Below, piece by piece: positions 38,860 through 48,179 of a stretch of 64,000 bases of DNA. The notes beneath the pieces are model-generated. The model was not told where the DNA came from. It did not search any database and saw nothing but the letters and a program-made list of their open reading frames with translations. A program made the translations under genes and the position numbers. How positions within the stretch are numbered: the stretch's first letter is position 1; the number at the start of each line of letters is the position of its first letter. This DNA is from an uncultured Gammaproteobacteria bacterium (GTDB lineage Bacteria > Pseudomonadota > Gammaproteobacteria > Ga0077536), in contig CAIPNE010000714.1 of assembly GCA_903866355.1 (NCBI GenBank), positions 1-64,000 on the forward strand, read 5' to 3'.

Positions 38860-39551
38860 CAGTCATCAAAGTCGTCATGGTCGTCCTCGCTGGGGTCGTA
38901 GGCTTCTTCATCTTCAGGCATTTGGCGGCGAGACACTACCGGGACAGGCATAGGTGATGCTCCATTAAGGCGCGACCCCATGATTGCCAACTGTTCGGGT
39001 GTACAAACCTCTTTCACCACGGCGATGACCCGGTCCATTTCGGCCATGATGCGGGCCTGTTCGACAGCACCAGCTTCCTGACGGACCAGTTCATTCTTCT
39101 TCGTGGAGGCGTCCAGGCCGTCACGGTAGGTGACTACCGTCTCTTCGCTGATGAGGTTCTGATACCCCTTGGCGATCATTGTGTCCAGGTAAGCCAGGTG
39201 AGTGATCGCAGTTCCGATCCCTTGCTCATAGTCAAGGTTTAGCTCTTTAGCTCGCTGCTCAATGATCGTGCGATATACAGAGTTGGCCGGGGACTGCACG
39301 TCAAAGTGACGCTTACGATGCTCCCGCAGGTTGTTCAGATTTATCCGCTCCCGGCCCCTCTTGCGGTTCATCGGGGCGATGATATCGTTGATATCTCGCA
39401 GCGTCATGCCGTGGGCCAGCAGCTTGTTAACCATGGTGCGGATCTCTTCGTCCCTGCACACCCGGCAGCGAGGCTCTGGTCGAACTTCAAGTTCGCCGCG
39501 CTCACGCAGATCTTCCAGTTGAGCAGCGACCGCTTCGTTTAGATCAGTCAT
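38859..39551 (-). CDS. DNA-binding hypothetical protein, possibly terminase-small-like
   Basis: 230 aa. N-terminal 'CRVCRDEEIRTMVNKLLAHGMTLRDINDIIAPM...NNLREHRKRHF' combines a CxxC and an HTH-like helix pair; the second half is helical and the C-terminus acidic (DPSEDDHDDFDD). Small terminase is one possibility given the place between structural-type and replication genes; there is no direct proof. Confidence 0.55.
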   Translation of the reverse strand: MTDLNEAVAAQLEDLRERGELEVRPEPRCRVCRDEEIRTMVNKLLAHGMTLRDINDIIAPMNRKRGRERINLNNLREHRKRHFDVQSPANSVYRTIIEQRAKELNLDYEQGIGTAITHLAYLDTMIAKGYQNLISEETVVTYRDGLDASTKKNELVRQEAGAVEQARIMAEMDRVIAVVKEVCTPEQLAIMGSRLNGASPMPVPVVSRRQMPEDEEAYDPSEDDHDDFDD

Positions 39552-39556
39552 AGCAC

Positions 39557-39850
39557 CTACTCGTCGTGACTCCGAAGGTGACGGGGCCGCTGACCGGCTT
39601 CAGGGTTGTATGCCCGCCGGTACATTCCGCAGAACAGTCGGCTATCCGGTACCCCATGATGATTCATCACTTCCTTGCTCTTTCGGAAGGCAAGTTGCTC
39701 AGGAGACAGGTAGTCCGTTTTGTCGGAGTATCGGGTTGTCCCCCGCCGACCTGCGGCCAGGAGACGATCAGCTTCATCTTCAATAGAGTAGTTAGTCCCG
39801 CTCAGAAGCGGTAGCATCTTCGGTTCGGTGTCGGGGTTTTCGGGTTGCAT
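39557..39850 (-). CDS. Hypothetical protein, 97 aa
   Basis: ATG with GGAGG. Charged with 'DKTDYLSPEQLAFRKSKEVMNHHG'. The first 59 bases overlap the 3' end of the sigma-like gene in another frame, an unusually long overlap. Unknown. Confidence 0.57.
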   Translation of the reverse strand: MQPENPDTEPKMLPLLSGTNYSIEDEADRLLAAGRRGTTRYSDKTDYLSPEQLAFRKSKEVMNHHGVPDSRLFCGMYRRAYNPEAGQRPRHLRSHDE

Positions 39851-40280
39851 TTTTTCCTCCAGAGGGGTTGTCGGTAAGCCCCTCGACAGGCTTGCTCCCT
39901 TTCTTTATGTACACAGTTTTGATGTAGGTACCGTCTTGCGATGCGTCGTACGCAGCGACCATGCGTGCCAGGGCAGTGTCGGCATACTGCTGGATCGGGG
40001 TAGACCACTTGGAGTGCGGCAGCATCTTGCGGGTCGCATCCGTTTCGGTGTACCCCAGCAGACAGATCAATTCAAAGGCTTCCCGCTGGCGGGGCGGCAG
40101 GCTTTCAATGCCGACCATCAGATCCAGCAGGTAGATTTCCTCACCCGTCTCCGGAACCGTGATGATGTGGTTCATGTCGCCCGACTCAATCAGCACGCGC
40201 CAATGCTCCATATGCTGGTAAAGCCGCTTGAACTGCTGTAATCGGCGCTTGACGGGATCTTCGGGGAGACGGCGAGCCAT
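39792..40280 (-). CDS. Sigma-factor region-4-like HTH protein
   Basis: 162 aa from ATG at 40280 (one base after the previous TGA). 'VGIESLPPRQREAFELICLLGYTETDATRKM' is the sigma region 4 HTH pattern (LPxxxREAxxLxxxxGYTxxEIA). The N-terminal 70 residues are helical and could hold a vestige of region 2. The C-terminus is basic (KKGSKPVEGLTDNPSGGKNATRKPRHR). It may direct RNA polymerase to phage promoters or block host sigma; region 4 alone cannot melt DNA. Confidence 0.72.
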   Translation of the reverse strand: MARRLPEDPVKRRLQQFKRLYQHMEHWRVLIESGDMNHIITVPETGEEIYLLDLMVGIESLPPRQREAFELICLLGYTETDATRKMLPHSKWSTPIQQYADTALARMVAAYDASQDGTYIKTVYIKKGSKPVEGLTDNPSGGKNATRKPRHRTEDATASERD

Positions 40281-40281
40281 A

Positions 40282-40986
40282 TCAACGCACCTGGCTCCGT
40301 ACTTGCCATTCGCGGATGTCAGACAGCCGACTGATAAAGATAGCGATTTCCCGAAGGAGGGCATTGGCGGTGGAGTACAGGACGTAGCGGAAATGGGCGT
40401 GATAGCGGTCCACCTTGCTGGCCCGGTTGGCTTTGGCAGTGCGATCACCCTGAGTGCCTTGGACAACAGTCCCCCAGGCATCGTCATAAGCGTCAGCGGC
40501 GACGTGCTTGGCGTATATGGCCTCGTTGAGCAGCCGGTTGACTTCGGGGGCGATGAACAGCTTGAGTCTGAGAAGGTCGGCAATGGTCATTTCGATGTCC
40601 TGGCCGGTGAGTTGGTCCCAGCGCTCAATGATCCGGCCCTGCTCGTTACGCTTCCAAACCATCCGGCCTTCGGCGTCACGACAAACAATGTCGCTACCAC
40701 TGTGATTAACGGTTTCGGGAACTCGTAGCTGCTCGTAGAACCTGTCAATGGCGGCTATGGCATCCCCGAAGGTTTCCTCCACCAGTGAATTGGCGGCACC
40801 CTTGATCCGATCAAGGATCGCCCTATCCTCCGGACGCCAGTTAAAGCTAATCTTGGTAAAAAGGCCGTTGCGCTCGTCGCCAACAATATCGACATCAAGA
40901 CTATTCCCCTCAACCAGGGAAGTATTCTCACTTACCAGCGAAGCGGAAATATCCTCTGCCAAGTCGCTGTGGGGATTATTCCCCAT
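40282..40986 (-). CDS. Hypothetical conserved-type phage protein, 234 aa
   Basis: ATG with GGGAG. Acidic N-terminus, helical core with 'TIADLLRLKLFIAPEVNRLLNEAIYAKHVAADAYDDAWGTVVQG'. The layout resembles mycobacteriophage proteins of the replication region, but I do not know a family name. Ends one base before the sigma-like start. Confidence 0.62.
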   Translation of the reverse strand: MGNNPHSDLAEDISASLVSENTSLVEGNSLDVDIVGDERNGLFTKISFNWRPEDRAILDRIKGAANSLVEETFGDAIAAIDRFYEQLRVPETVNHSGSDIVCRDAEGRMVWKRNEQGRIIERWDQLTGQDIEMTIADLLRLKLFIAPEVNRLLNEAIYAKHVAADAYDDAWGTVVQGTQGDRTAKANRASKVDRYHAHFRYVLYSTANALLREIAIFISRLSDIREWQVRSQVR

Positions 40987-41047
40987 ACACTCCCTCTCCC
41001 GTTCGGGAACAGAAATAGCCGCGTGGTGAAGAATAACACGGGTGTGA

Positions 41048-41479
41048 TTACCGGACCCTGTTTAAGACACGCCGCGCCGGGGGATCGTTCAGATAGTCGA
41101 TAGCTCGTTTTAAGCCGTCCACGGTGTACCGGCCAATGACCACTCTGTTGCAGACAGAACACAGCAGGCCACGCACACAGTGCTGGCAGCCACGATCAGG
41201 AGGGTGACCTTTGGTGCAGGAGTGGTCGTGGTCAACCGCCAAGTTTCGGGTAGCCCCTGTGGCTTTCTGGCAGATCGCACACCTGCCGCCTTGGTACTGG
41301 TACATCATCTGGTACTGCTCAGTCGTGATGCCGTAGAAGGTGTCGATCCGGCGGGAGTGAGCGCGAGCTTTTCGCTGTTTCTTTACCTCGCGGTGGTGCG
41401 AAGCGCAGCGGGGGCCAGGATGCGGAGCGGGTCGGCCAGTAGTGATCCCTTCCGCTTCGCAGTCCTTACAGCCTTTCAT
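41048..41479 (-). CDS. Recombination endonuclease VII-like HNH nuclease
   Basis: 143 aa. 'RIDTFYGITTEQYQMMYQYQGGRCAICQKATG...LAVDHDHSCTKGHPPDRGCQHCVRGLLCSVCNRVVIGR' is the endonuclease VII pattern: CxxC, VDHDH catalytic core, then a second CxxC. Such enzymes resolve branched DNA in packaging or recombination. ATG overlaps the Cas4-like gene by 14 bases. The basic N-terminus (KKQRKARAHSRR) would bind DNA. Confidence 0.87.
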   Translation of the reverse strand: MKGCKDCEAEGITTGRPAPHPGPRCASHHREVKKQRKARAHSRRIDTFYGITTEQYQMMYQYQGGRCAICQKATGATRNLAVDHDHSCTKGHPPDRGCQHCVRGLLCSVCNRVVIGRYTVDGLKRAIDYLNDPPARRVLNRVR

Positions 41480-42221
41480 CTTCTTGAAGCCAGCAGGCGA
41501 AGCGAGCAGGACAGGAGGTCATCTGCGGGGAGTCTTTTGCGCAGCAGTGCAGCGGTGGCCGGTCGAGGGCGATAGCCTCCCGCACCCTGGCGAACTTGGC
41601 ATATATCTCGCTGAGCAGGGCATCGTTGCGGGGGACGATGAACTCCTTGATGCCATAAGGGAAGCCCGACTCCAGTAGGAGCAAGATGCCGGTGTCCTGG
41701 CCGCAGGCATCCAGGGCGAGCGAAAGCTGGGCATCCCATTCCGGCTTGATTTCAGCCTGCTTGGAGAACTTGTAGTTCGTCATGGTCTTCATTTCGACCG
41801 GGATGATGCGCCCGTCCGGATGATCCACGATGAAGTCAATCCGGCCCCTGACATGGTGGTCGGCATTGACGTATTCCACTTCGATATTCTCAGGCTTGAC
41901 CAGGCCGGTCATTATAAACTGAGCCTGCAAGATCCCGTGTAAAGCGCTACCCATTGCCAAGGTCATTTCACGCTTGAGGCTGGGGCGCTCATGCACGATC
42001 TGATCTTTGTGGTCGGGGTGGAACAGGTAGTACAACTCGCGCTCACCCATCAGCGGGTGTGTGGAGGGGTGAAAATAGCCGTCACCAGCGCCGTAGTAAG
42101 GACCGGAGTCGATGGTGATGGTGTACTGATCCGGCCACTCCTGGGAGAGTATGGCGTTCTCCAGGTAGGGAATGATGACTTCCCGATTGGCAAGGCTGCG
42201 CAGAATAGCGTTGTAGGTCAT
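41466..42221 (-). CDS. Cas4/RecB-type PD-(D/E)xK exonuclease
   Basis: 251 aa. 'GSALHGILQAQFI' (His motif), 'VRGRIDFIVDHPDGRIIPVEMKTMTN' (D...E-x-K), and four Cys in the last 40 residues ('CCAKDSPQMTSCPARFACW') that can hold the Fe-S cluster of Cas4/AddB nucleases. Without CRISPR loci it most likely acts in phage recombination. Next to resolvase-like and RecA genes. Confidence 0.8.
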   Translation of the reverse strand: MTYNAILRSLANREVIIPYLENAILSQEWPDQYTITIDSGPYYGAGDGYFHPSTHPLMGERELYYLFHPDHKDQIVHERPSLKREMTLAMGSALHGILQAQFIMTGLVKPENIEVEYVNADHHVRGRIDFIVDHPDGRIIPVEMKTMTNYKFSKQAEIKPEWDAQLSLALDACGQDTGILLLLESGFPYGIKEFIVPRNDALLSEIYAKFARVREAIALDRPPLHCCAKDSPQMTSCPARFACWLQEDERL

Positions 42222-42595
42222 GTGGATATGCCCTGCTTTCCGACTAGGTCGTCCCACGCACGGGACTTTTCCAACAACTCAGCGAAATCATCCAGGCTGA
42301 CTACGACATAATCGTGGGGAAGCTGCTCCGTATTGGGCCACAGCCGAATCGGGAGAATGAAGCGCTTCCCTAGTTCGACCGCTTTATCTGTCATCTGACG
42401 CAAAAACTTGAGGTTGACGCTGTAAGAGGCTTTTTCCGTGTATTTAGCGTCGGCCAGAATGCGGAAGTCGGACTCGCTGGGGTGGCGGTGATCGACGGCA
42501 TCGCCGGGGTCGTGGAACTTCGCGCCGGAAGCTATGGTCGAGTCCAGCCCTAGCATCCGCTGGATATACGACTCATGCTCCTGCCAGCCCTTCAC
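42218..42595 (-). CDS. Holliday-junction resolvase-like / VSR-type nuclease
   Basis: 125 aa, GTG overlapping RecA stop. 'KGWQEHESYIQRMLGLDSTIASGAKFHDPGDAVDHRHPSESDFRILADAKYTEK' shows a Glu, an Asp and 'DAKYTEK' typical of PD-(D/E)xK Hjc-like folds. Exact specificity is inferred from its place between a RecA and a RecB-like nuclease. Confidence 0.7.
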   Translation of the reverse strand: MKGWQEHESYIQRMLGLDSTIASGAKFHDPGDAVDHRHPSESDFRILADAKYTEKASYSVNLKFLRQMTDKAVELGKRFILPIRLWPNTEQLPHDYVVVSLDDFAELLEKSRAWDDLVGKQGIST

Positions 42596-43686
42596 GCCAT
42601 AGCCTCTTCGATAGGATCTTCGGGGTCGGAGATAGGAGCGACCTCACTGGCATGGTCCTCCAGGCGGGTCAAAATCTCCGACACCAGCGTCTGCTTCAGT
42701 ACTTCGTCGGCGTAAATCAGCTTCTTCAGTGAAGTCAAGCCATTGACTTTGTTGTCCCCCTTCTTGTCGGCAGGGAGCGCCGGGTGGGTGTACCAGCCAC
42801 CGGACTGGCTGATGACCTTGGTGAGAATGCCCAGGCGAACAATCTCATCCAGCGTGTCCACGCCGAAGCCGAAGTCCTCAGTCGGGACGTTGTAAAACCA
42901 CCACATCGCCGTCCTGCCGGGAGCGTTGAGTTGGTTTTTGACCACCTTGGCGTAGACAGCATGGCCGACCGTGATCTTTTCGCCATTGAGGGTTAGCTCC
43001 ACCGTCTCCCGCGTCGAGCGCTTCAGTTGGATGCGAAGGATGACGGCATGCTTCCACGCCTTGCCACCCGGCGTGTTCATCCGGTGATAGCCCTCCATGT
43101 CAGCACGGGTCTGGTTGATGCCGATAGTCAGGCAGCGGTATTTAGAACTCAGCGCTGCGGCGGTGCGGGCGAACTCCCCGACGCCCAGGCTGTTACCGCC
43201 GTAAGAGGCGACTTCAGCATTGTCATTACGCCGGATCGTCGGTGCCCCACCGATGCTGTCGAGGACGGCGATGCACACTTGGCCTGACGTAACTGCCTGC
43301 CGGAAAATGTTGGTCGCCTGTTCGATGTGGTCGGGCTGGACATAGATCAGTCGCTCCATGCGGTCATCACCGACGAGGGTTCGCACCCAATCCTGCGAGA
43401 GCTTGTGTTCCAAATCCATGATGAGCGCACCACGCTCAGGTTGGGCGTCGAGGAAGCGGGTAGCTGCCAGCAAGCTCAGGGTGGTCTTGCCGCACCCTTC
43501 CTCCCCGGCCAGTTCGATCACCCGGTCAGAAGGAAAGCCCCCGTGACCGATAGCGAAGTCCAGCGCCAAAGATCCGGAAGAGATTGGTGGCTCCAGCGGG
43601 ATTTCATTGGCGAACATCACGGAGTCGTCGCCAAACTGCGACTTCAAGTCGCTGACCAGCTTGGTCAGCTTGGCTGTTGCTGTCAT
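42592..43686 (-). CDS. recA: RecA recombinase
   Basis: 364 aa, slightly longer than bacterial RecA. Walker A 'GEEGCGKTT' (61-69), 'LIMDLEHKLSQDWV', 'VLDSIGGAPTI' (Walker B) and L2-like 'GINQTRADMEGYH'. The ATP site keeps Lys-Thr but has Glu-Glu-Gly-Cys in place of the usual Pro-Glu-Ser-Ser. ATG overlaps DnaE by ATGA. Likely strand exchange in phage replication or genome end joining. Confidence 0.94.
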   Translation of the reverse strand: MTATAKLTKLVSDLKSQFGDDSVMFANEIPLEPPISSGSLALDFAIGHGGFPSDRVIELAGEEGCGKTTLSLLAATRFLDAQPERGALIMDLEHKLSQDWVRTLVGDDRMERLIYVQPDHIEQATNIFRQAVTSGQVCIAVLDSIGGAPTIRRNDNAEVASYGGNSLGVGEFARTAAALSSKYRCLTIGINQTRADMEGYHRMNTPGGKAWKHAVILRIQLKRSTRETVELTLNGEKITVGHAVYAKVVKNQLNAPGRTAMWWFYNVPTEDFGFGVDTLDEIVRLGILTKVISQSGGWYTHPALPADKKGDNKVNGLTSLKKLIYADEVLKQTLVSEILTRLEDHASEVAPISDPEDPIEEAMA

Positions 43687-46600
43687 GTACCGCTCCTTAC
43701 TTCGTTAAACAAAATATCCAGACGCTCTACACTCTTCAGTCGAGAACCACGCTCGTCGCGGACAGCCGTACAGGCCACCGGGGCACCTTCGGTAATCAGC
43801 AGCTTGGTGCTGGCCCAGGTGTCGGGGAACGCGGTGACCTCAAACTCTTCGTCATTCCAGTTCACCGTGATGAACGCCATGGTTTTGCCTTTGTACCGAC
43901 CGGCCTTCTGGATAGTGTGGACACGCAGCTTCGTAACCTGACCGCCCACAGTGAACTCAGCACCGGGTTCAACGTCCTCTATCTCCAGCGGGCTGCGTAG
44001 CGCACCGACAGACTCCAAGGCGTTGACGTATCTCATCATCGGGTCGATGGTGACGTAGTTGCCGACAAGCTCCTGTTCGATCTGGTACACCACGGAGTCG
44101 TCGGTGAAGTCGGGGACGGTGAACTCTTTGATGTACGACGGCTTGTCGGCGTTCTTTTCCCGCCATGCCGCGACGTGGTCCCGGCGAGCCTGCTCATCCA
44201 TCTTCGCCAGCTTGGCTGGGGACACCTTGTCGAGAATCCGGCTGTCGTGGTAAGCCGTCATCAGGGCGGCTCTATCGCCGTATATGTCGATAGAGTCGGA
44301 AGTCTGGATCTTCAGAGAGTCGAAGGCCCCGATCTTGATGAGGGCTTCCACCTGAGTCTTACCGCAAGAGCGGGAGTCCAGACGATGCAGGAAGTCATCG
44401 AAGCTGGCGAAGGGTCGGCGTGTCAAGATATCGTTTACAGCGGAGTTGCCCACGCCACGGATGGTGTCCAGACCATAACGGATCGCGTTATTACCCAGCG
44501 TGAACTTCCGGCCCGACAAGTTGATATCCGGAGGCTGAACTTTGATCCCCCGGCGGCGGGCTTCCCGCAGATATCTGTTGATGTTGTCGGAATCGGTCGC
44601 CATGAGTGCGACGATGTACTCCTGCGGGTAGTAGTGCTTTGTCCAGATTTCCCAGCAGGAGATAATGGCATAGCCGACCGCGTGAGACTTATTGAACGAG
44701 TATCGACCGGCGGCACTGATTGAAGCCCAGATATGACTGATGACCTGGCGGGCTGAACTCTCATTGCTGAAGTGGTTGCGAAATGCAGGATTGTCCAGGC
44801 AGCCGGTGATGAACTTCCCTTCCCAGGTGACAAGCTCGTCCATCTTCTTCTTGCCCAGCATCTTGCGGAGGTCATCGGCCTCGTCGGCAGTAAAGCCAGC
44901 AAGAGTGCGAGCAGCCTGCATCATCTGCTCCTGATAAACCAAGATCCCGCACGTCTCCGACGTGATGTCCTTCATGGCTGGATGCTCATAGCTGACCGGG
45001 TCAATTCCCTGACGGCGGCGAAGATAGACCTTGTCGAGCTTGGCATCCTTGACGCCGGGTCGGACGATAGACAGCAGGGCTGCCACATCCACTTCGGTGC
45101 GCGGCCTCATTTCTATCGACAGCCGGGTCAGTTCAGGAGTCTCAAGCTGGAAGATGCCCGCCGTCTGGCCCTTGTCGATCTGATCCCAGATAGCGGGGTC
45201 GGAGAACTGTTCAGGTCCGAAGGGTTGTCCGGTACCGGCTCCGACATAGTCCAGCCAGATACCGTGGCGTTCATGCACCAGATCCCGCACGGTCATCAGG
45301 GTGTCAAGGTGACGCAGCCCCAACAGGTCGAGCTTGATCGCACCTAGCTCTTCCACTTCATTCATGTCGAACTGGGTAGCGATGGTGTTATTCTTCAGCC
45401 TGGTGGGTACCGACCCCAACAGCGGCTTGTTGCTGACCACGATTCCTGAAGGATGAACGCCTGCCTGCCGAATGATTCCCGACATTTCATTGATCTTGTC
45501 GAACAGTTCGGGATAGCGTTTGGCCCATGTGGACAACGCACCACCTTTGCGCTCCACCACTTCGCCCCAGGAGGCATCCTCATCACCGTCGTCAGACTCA
45601 ATGGACTTAACACCTTCAATGATCTTGGACATAGCGATCAGATCGCTCATGGGGATGTTCATGGCCCGCCCCAGATCTTTGAGGATCGCCTTCGGCTGGC
45701 TGCGAGTGAGGGTTCCGATAGCGCAGACGTGATCCTGGCCGTAACGGACTGCGAGATATTCCTTGAGTCCTGGGCGTAGGCTCTGCGGGAAGTCGCAGTC
45801 GATGTCGGGGAAGCCCTTGCGGCCAGCACTGAGGAACCGACTGAATAGCAGGCCGTAGCGGATGGGGTCGATGGTCGTAATCCCCAGCAGGTAGGCAACC
45901 AAGGAGCCACCGGCAGAGCCACGTCCTGGGCCGACGAGCATCGGGCGCTTATCACCGCTGGAGACGTACTGGCTCCATGTCCCCGTCTTGGCGGCGTTGA
46001 CGTAATCCCGCACCACCAGGAAGTAACCGGAGAAGCGCTTGTCCACGATGAGCCGAAGCTCTTCCTCCATGCGCTCGTAATAGACCGAATGGTCGCTGTG
46101 AACCTTCTGCCGGAACCCTTGCTCGCACAGGTCGATGAGCATTCGTACGTCATCAGCCTCCGACGCCGATAGCCGGGGCATCGTCAGCGTAGGAAGGATT
46201 TCGGCGGTGCAAGAGTGGGCGATAGCAGCGGCGTTCTTGATCGCCTCATCGACTACGTCAGCAGCAATGCCGTGACGCCCCATCCACTTGTAGACCTCTT
46301 CGGCCCCCATCAGATGGTCGGCCTTCTGACCGTAGTCGTCATTGGACTGGTCGGGGTTTTTGCGGGTGTTGAAGTTCCAGACCAGTTCTTTGTTTTCCCA
46401 GTCCTGGGGTGCAGCGTGGTGAGAATCATTGACCACGACTAACGGCACACCCAGTTCCGAAGCGAATCGCACCTTGGCCTGGTTGATCTGAGTCATCAGT
46501 TCATTGAGGCGGCGCTTCTCATCGGTGTCGGCGTCGATGAACTGCCAGGTGTGAAGCTCCATATAGAAGCGGTCACGGTAGATATCCAACAGCGTCCCTA

Positions 46601-47078
46601 GCTGCTGACGCGCCCCTACGTCATCACCGGCCTCAACGTACCGGGAGAACTGGGTAATCATGCAGCCGTCCGAAGCGTAGATCCCACCGGAATACCGGCG
46701 CATCAGATCGGGGTCTAGAAGCGGCTTGTGGTAGCGGTATTGGTCGGTGTAGGCGATGGAGGACAGCGCCCACAAGTTCTCCAGCCCAGTGTTGTCGGCT
46801 GCCAGCAGACAGATATGGCTCCGGTTGGAGGGGTACTTCAGGTTTTCCCGCGTCCAGGCAATGTCTGTCACCCAGTCGGCTTCGATCCCCAGAATGGGAT
46901 GCACGCCCTCTGCCCTGCACGCCTTCTGAAAGGAGTAGTGACCGTTGACCTCGTTATGGTCGGTCAGGGCGACGGCATCAGATCCGACTTCGCGCACCCG
47001 GCGGGCTATATCGGTGACCGACGCAAATCCGTCGAGGAAAGAGTGTTCACTGTGGCAGTGAAGGTTTACCTGTGTCAC
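43683..47078 (-). CDS. dnaE: DNA polymerase III alpha subunit (DnaE type)
   Basis: 1131 aa, near full DnaE length. N-terminal PHP domain ('VNLHCHSEHSFLDGFASVTDIARRV', 'ALTDHNEV'), the polymerase core with 'GPGRGSAGGSLVAYLLGI' and 'GFPDIDCDFPQSLRPGLKEYL', 'FNKSHAVGYAIISCWEIW', helix-hairpin-helix 'TIRGVGNSAVNDIL', and an OB-fold 'VGGQVTKLRVHTIQKAGRYKGKTMAFITVNW'. GTG start overlaps the next gene. A phage-borne replicative polymerase of host type, without a recognisable clamp gene in the window. Confidence 0.96.
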   Translation of the reverse strand: MTQVNLHCHSEHSFLDGFASVTDIARRVREVGSDAVALTDHNEVNGHYSFQKACRAEGVHPILGIEADWVTDIAWTRENLKYPSNRSHICLLAADNTGLENLWALSSIAYTDQYRYHKPLLDPDLMRRYSGGIYASDGCMITQFSRYVEAGDDVGARQQLGTLLDIYRDRFYMELHTWQFIDADTDEKRRLNELMTQINQAKVRFASELGVPLVVVNDSHHAAPQDWENKELVWNFNTRKNPDQSNDDYGQKADHLMGAEEVYKWMGRHGIAADVVDEAIKNAAAIAHSCTAEILPTLTMPRLSASEADDVRMLIDLCEQGFRQKVHSDHSVYYERMEEELRLIVDKRFSGYFLVVRDYVNAAKTGTWSQYVSSGDKRPMLVGPGRGSAGGSLVAYLLGITTIDPIRYGLLFSRFLSAGRKGFPDIDCDFPQSLRPGLKEYLAVRYGQDHVCAIGTLTRSQPKAILKDLGRAMNIPMSDLIAMSKIIEGVKSIESDDGDEDASWGEVVERKGGALSTWAKRYPELFDKINEMSGIIRQAGVHPSGIVVSNKPLLGSVPTRLKNNTIATQFDMNEVEELGAIKLDLLGLRHLDTLMTVRDLVHERHGIWLDYVGAGTGQPFGPEQFSDPAIWDQIDKGQTAGIFQLETPELTRLSIEMRPRTEVDVAALLSIVRPGVKDAKLDKVYLRRRQGIDPVSYEHPAMKDITSETCGILVYQEQMMQAARTLAGFTADEADDLRKMLGKKKMDELVTWEGKFITGCLDNPAFRNHFSNESSARQVISHIWASISAAGRYSFNKSHAVGYAIISCWEIWTKHYYPQEYIVALMATDSDNINRYLREARRRGIKVQPPDINLSGRKFTLGNNAIRYGLDTIRGVGNSAVNDILTRRPFASFDDFLHRLDSRSCGKTQVEALIKIGAFDSLKIQTSDSIDIYGDRAALMTAYHDSRILDKVSPAKLAKMDEQARRDHVAAWREKNADKPSYIKEFTVPDFTDDSVVYQIEQELVGNYVTIDPMMRYVNALESVGALRSPLEIEDVEPGAEFTVGGQVTKLRVHTIQKAGRYKGKTMAFITVNWNDEEFEVTAFPDTWASTKLLITEGAPVACTAVRDERGSRLKSVERLDILFNEVRSGT

Positions 47079-47269
47079 GAATCTTCATCTATGCATGACT
47101 CAATATCGTCAGCGATGGAACGTAGCCGGGTCACCAGATGCTGCTTGTCGATGTCCTTCTTCAAAGACCGATAGCAGGCGAACCCTCGTCCAGGGTATGC
47201 GACTACGCAGAACTCGTAGTCATCAGAGAACAAAATGACAGGAGGGTTATCATCCATTGACCCGGCCAC
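47075..47269 (-). CDS. Small acidic hypothetical protein, 64 aa
   Basis: GTG at 47269 (or ATG at 47257). 'VVAYPGRGFACYRSLKKDIDKQHLVTRLRSIADDIESCIDEDS'. Stop overlaps DnaE start. Could be a DnaE accessory factor by position only. Confidence 0.58.
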   Translation of the reverse strand: MAGSMDDNPPVILFSDDYEFCVVAYPGRGFACYRSLKKDIDKQHLVTRLRSIADDIESCIDEDS

Positions 47270-47277
47270 GTCACCAC

Positions 47278-48162
47278 CTACTGTGCGTGCGGGATTAGGC
47301 GCTCACGCAGGCTGGCGAAATCCGTACCAGACGGCGTGGGTGCGGCTTGAGCTTCGTCGCTGCGTGCAGCAGAGAAGGACTGCACCGGGTCAAAGCTCGC
47401 GGAGACAGCGTCATCGACTCCCAGCCAGTGCTTGATTCGATCCTCCGACCCGTAGTAGTCCACCCACTCCGCAATGGTCTGAGGGCAGTTGAGGAAGCGC
47501 TCCGGATCTTCGGCATTCCAGTTCTTGCCGTATCCGTAGAAAGCCTGAACCTCTTCGACCGTCCGTAGGCCGTCAACCGGGTCGCAGGGCAGGATGGAGT
47601 AGCTGGTGTCCAGACCGCCGCCGATACGCTTGATGACGTAGTCACGGTCGCAGATGGTCCCGTACCGTGCTGCACACTCCACCAGGGTCGGCCAGAAGTT
47701 CTTGATCGCCTGACGGATCACACCGAAGTAGCGGGAAGGGTAGGTGGTGTCACCAATCGACCGCTCATACAGATGATCGACAATCTCCATCTTGCCGCCG
47801 GTACCGGGACGCTCTTCCCGAAGCACTGCCACACCGGCAGCACGCTTGACGAGCTTGGGTTCGATCATCGGGGAGGATGTGTCGATGTAGGATTCCCGCG
47901 ACTTGCCACCGTACTTGGCGACGAGATTGTTGTCGGGGTCCACGATGAAGTTCTGCGACTTACCGTCCTTGGTCAGGACGTATTCGGCGTAGAGGCTCTG
48001 GTTGATGTCGTCGGTCAGGAACCGGACAACCTTGACCTCGCCGTCCTTCCAGCCGAAGTAATTCAGTCGAGGCTGAAACTCAGTTTTCTCACCGCCACGG
48101 CGGGCCGGTCGGCTCTTCGCCTCTTCGATTGACTTTTGTAGTGCTGCCAGTCCAGATTCCAT
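47278..48162 (-). CDS. ssDNA-binding-like protein (T4 gp32-type core)
   Basis: 294 aa from ATG at 48162 (GGAT nearby; GTG at 48174 is an alternative). 'LNYFGWKDGEVKVVRFLTDD...YAEYVLTKDGKSQNFIVDP' and a cluster of conserved aromatic/Cys residues ('CAARYGTICDRDYVIKRIGG...SYSILPCDPVDG') fit the OB core with a zinc-like site found in phage SSBs. C-terminus has Ala/Pro-rich linker. No other SSB was found in the window; call is by layout and neighbourhood. Confidence 0.65.
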   Translation of the reverse strand: MESGLAALQKSIEEAKSRPARRGGEKTEFQPRLNYFGWKDGEVKVVRFLTDDINQSLYAEYVLTKDGKSQNFIVDPDNNLVAKYGGKSRESYIDTSSPMIEPKLVKRAAGVAVLREERPGTGGKMEIVDHLYERSIGDTTYPSRYFGVIRQAIKNFWPTLVECAARYGTICDRDYVIKRIGGGLDTSYSILPCDPVDGLRTVEEVQAFYGYGKNWNAEDPERFLNCPQTIAEWVDYYGSEDRIKHWLGVDDAVSASFDPVQSFSAARSDEAQAAPTPSGTDFASLRERLIPHAQ

Positions 48163-48179
48163 GTTTTTATCCACATTTC

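Noticed and set aside
41466..42221. CRISPR adaptation function for the Cas4-like gene
   Set aside because: No cas1/cas2 or repeat arrays in the window; phage Cas4/RecB-like nucleases commonly act in recombination.
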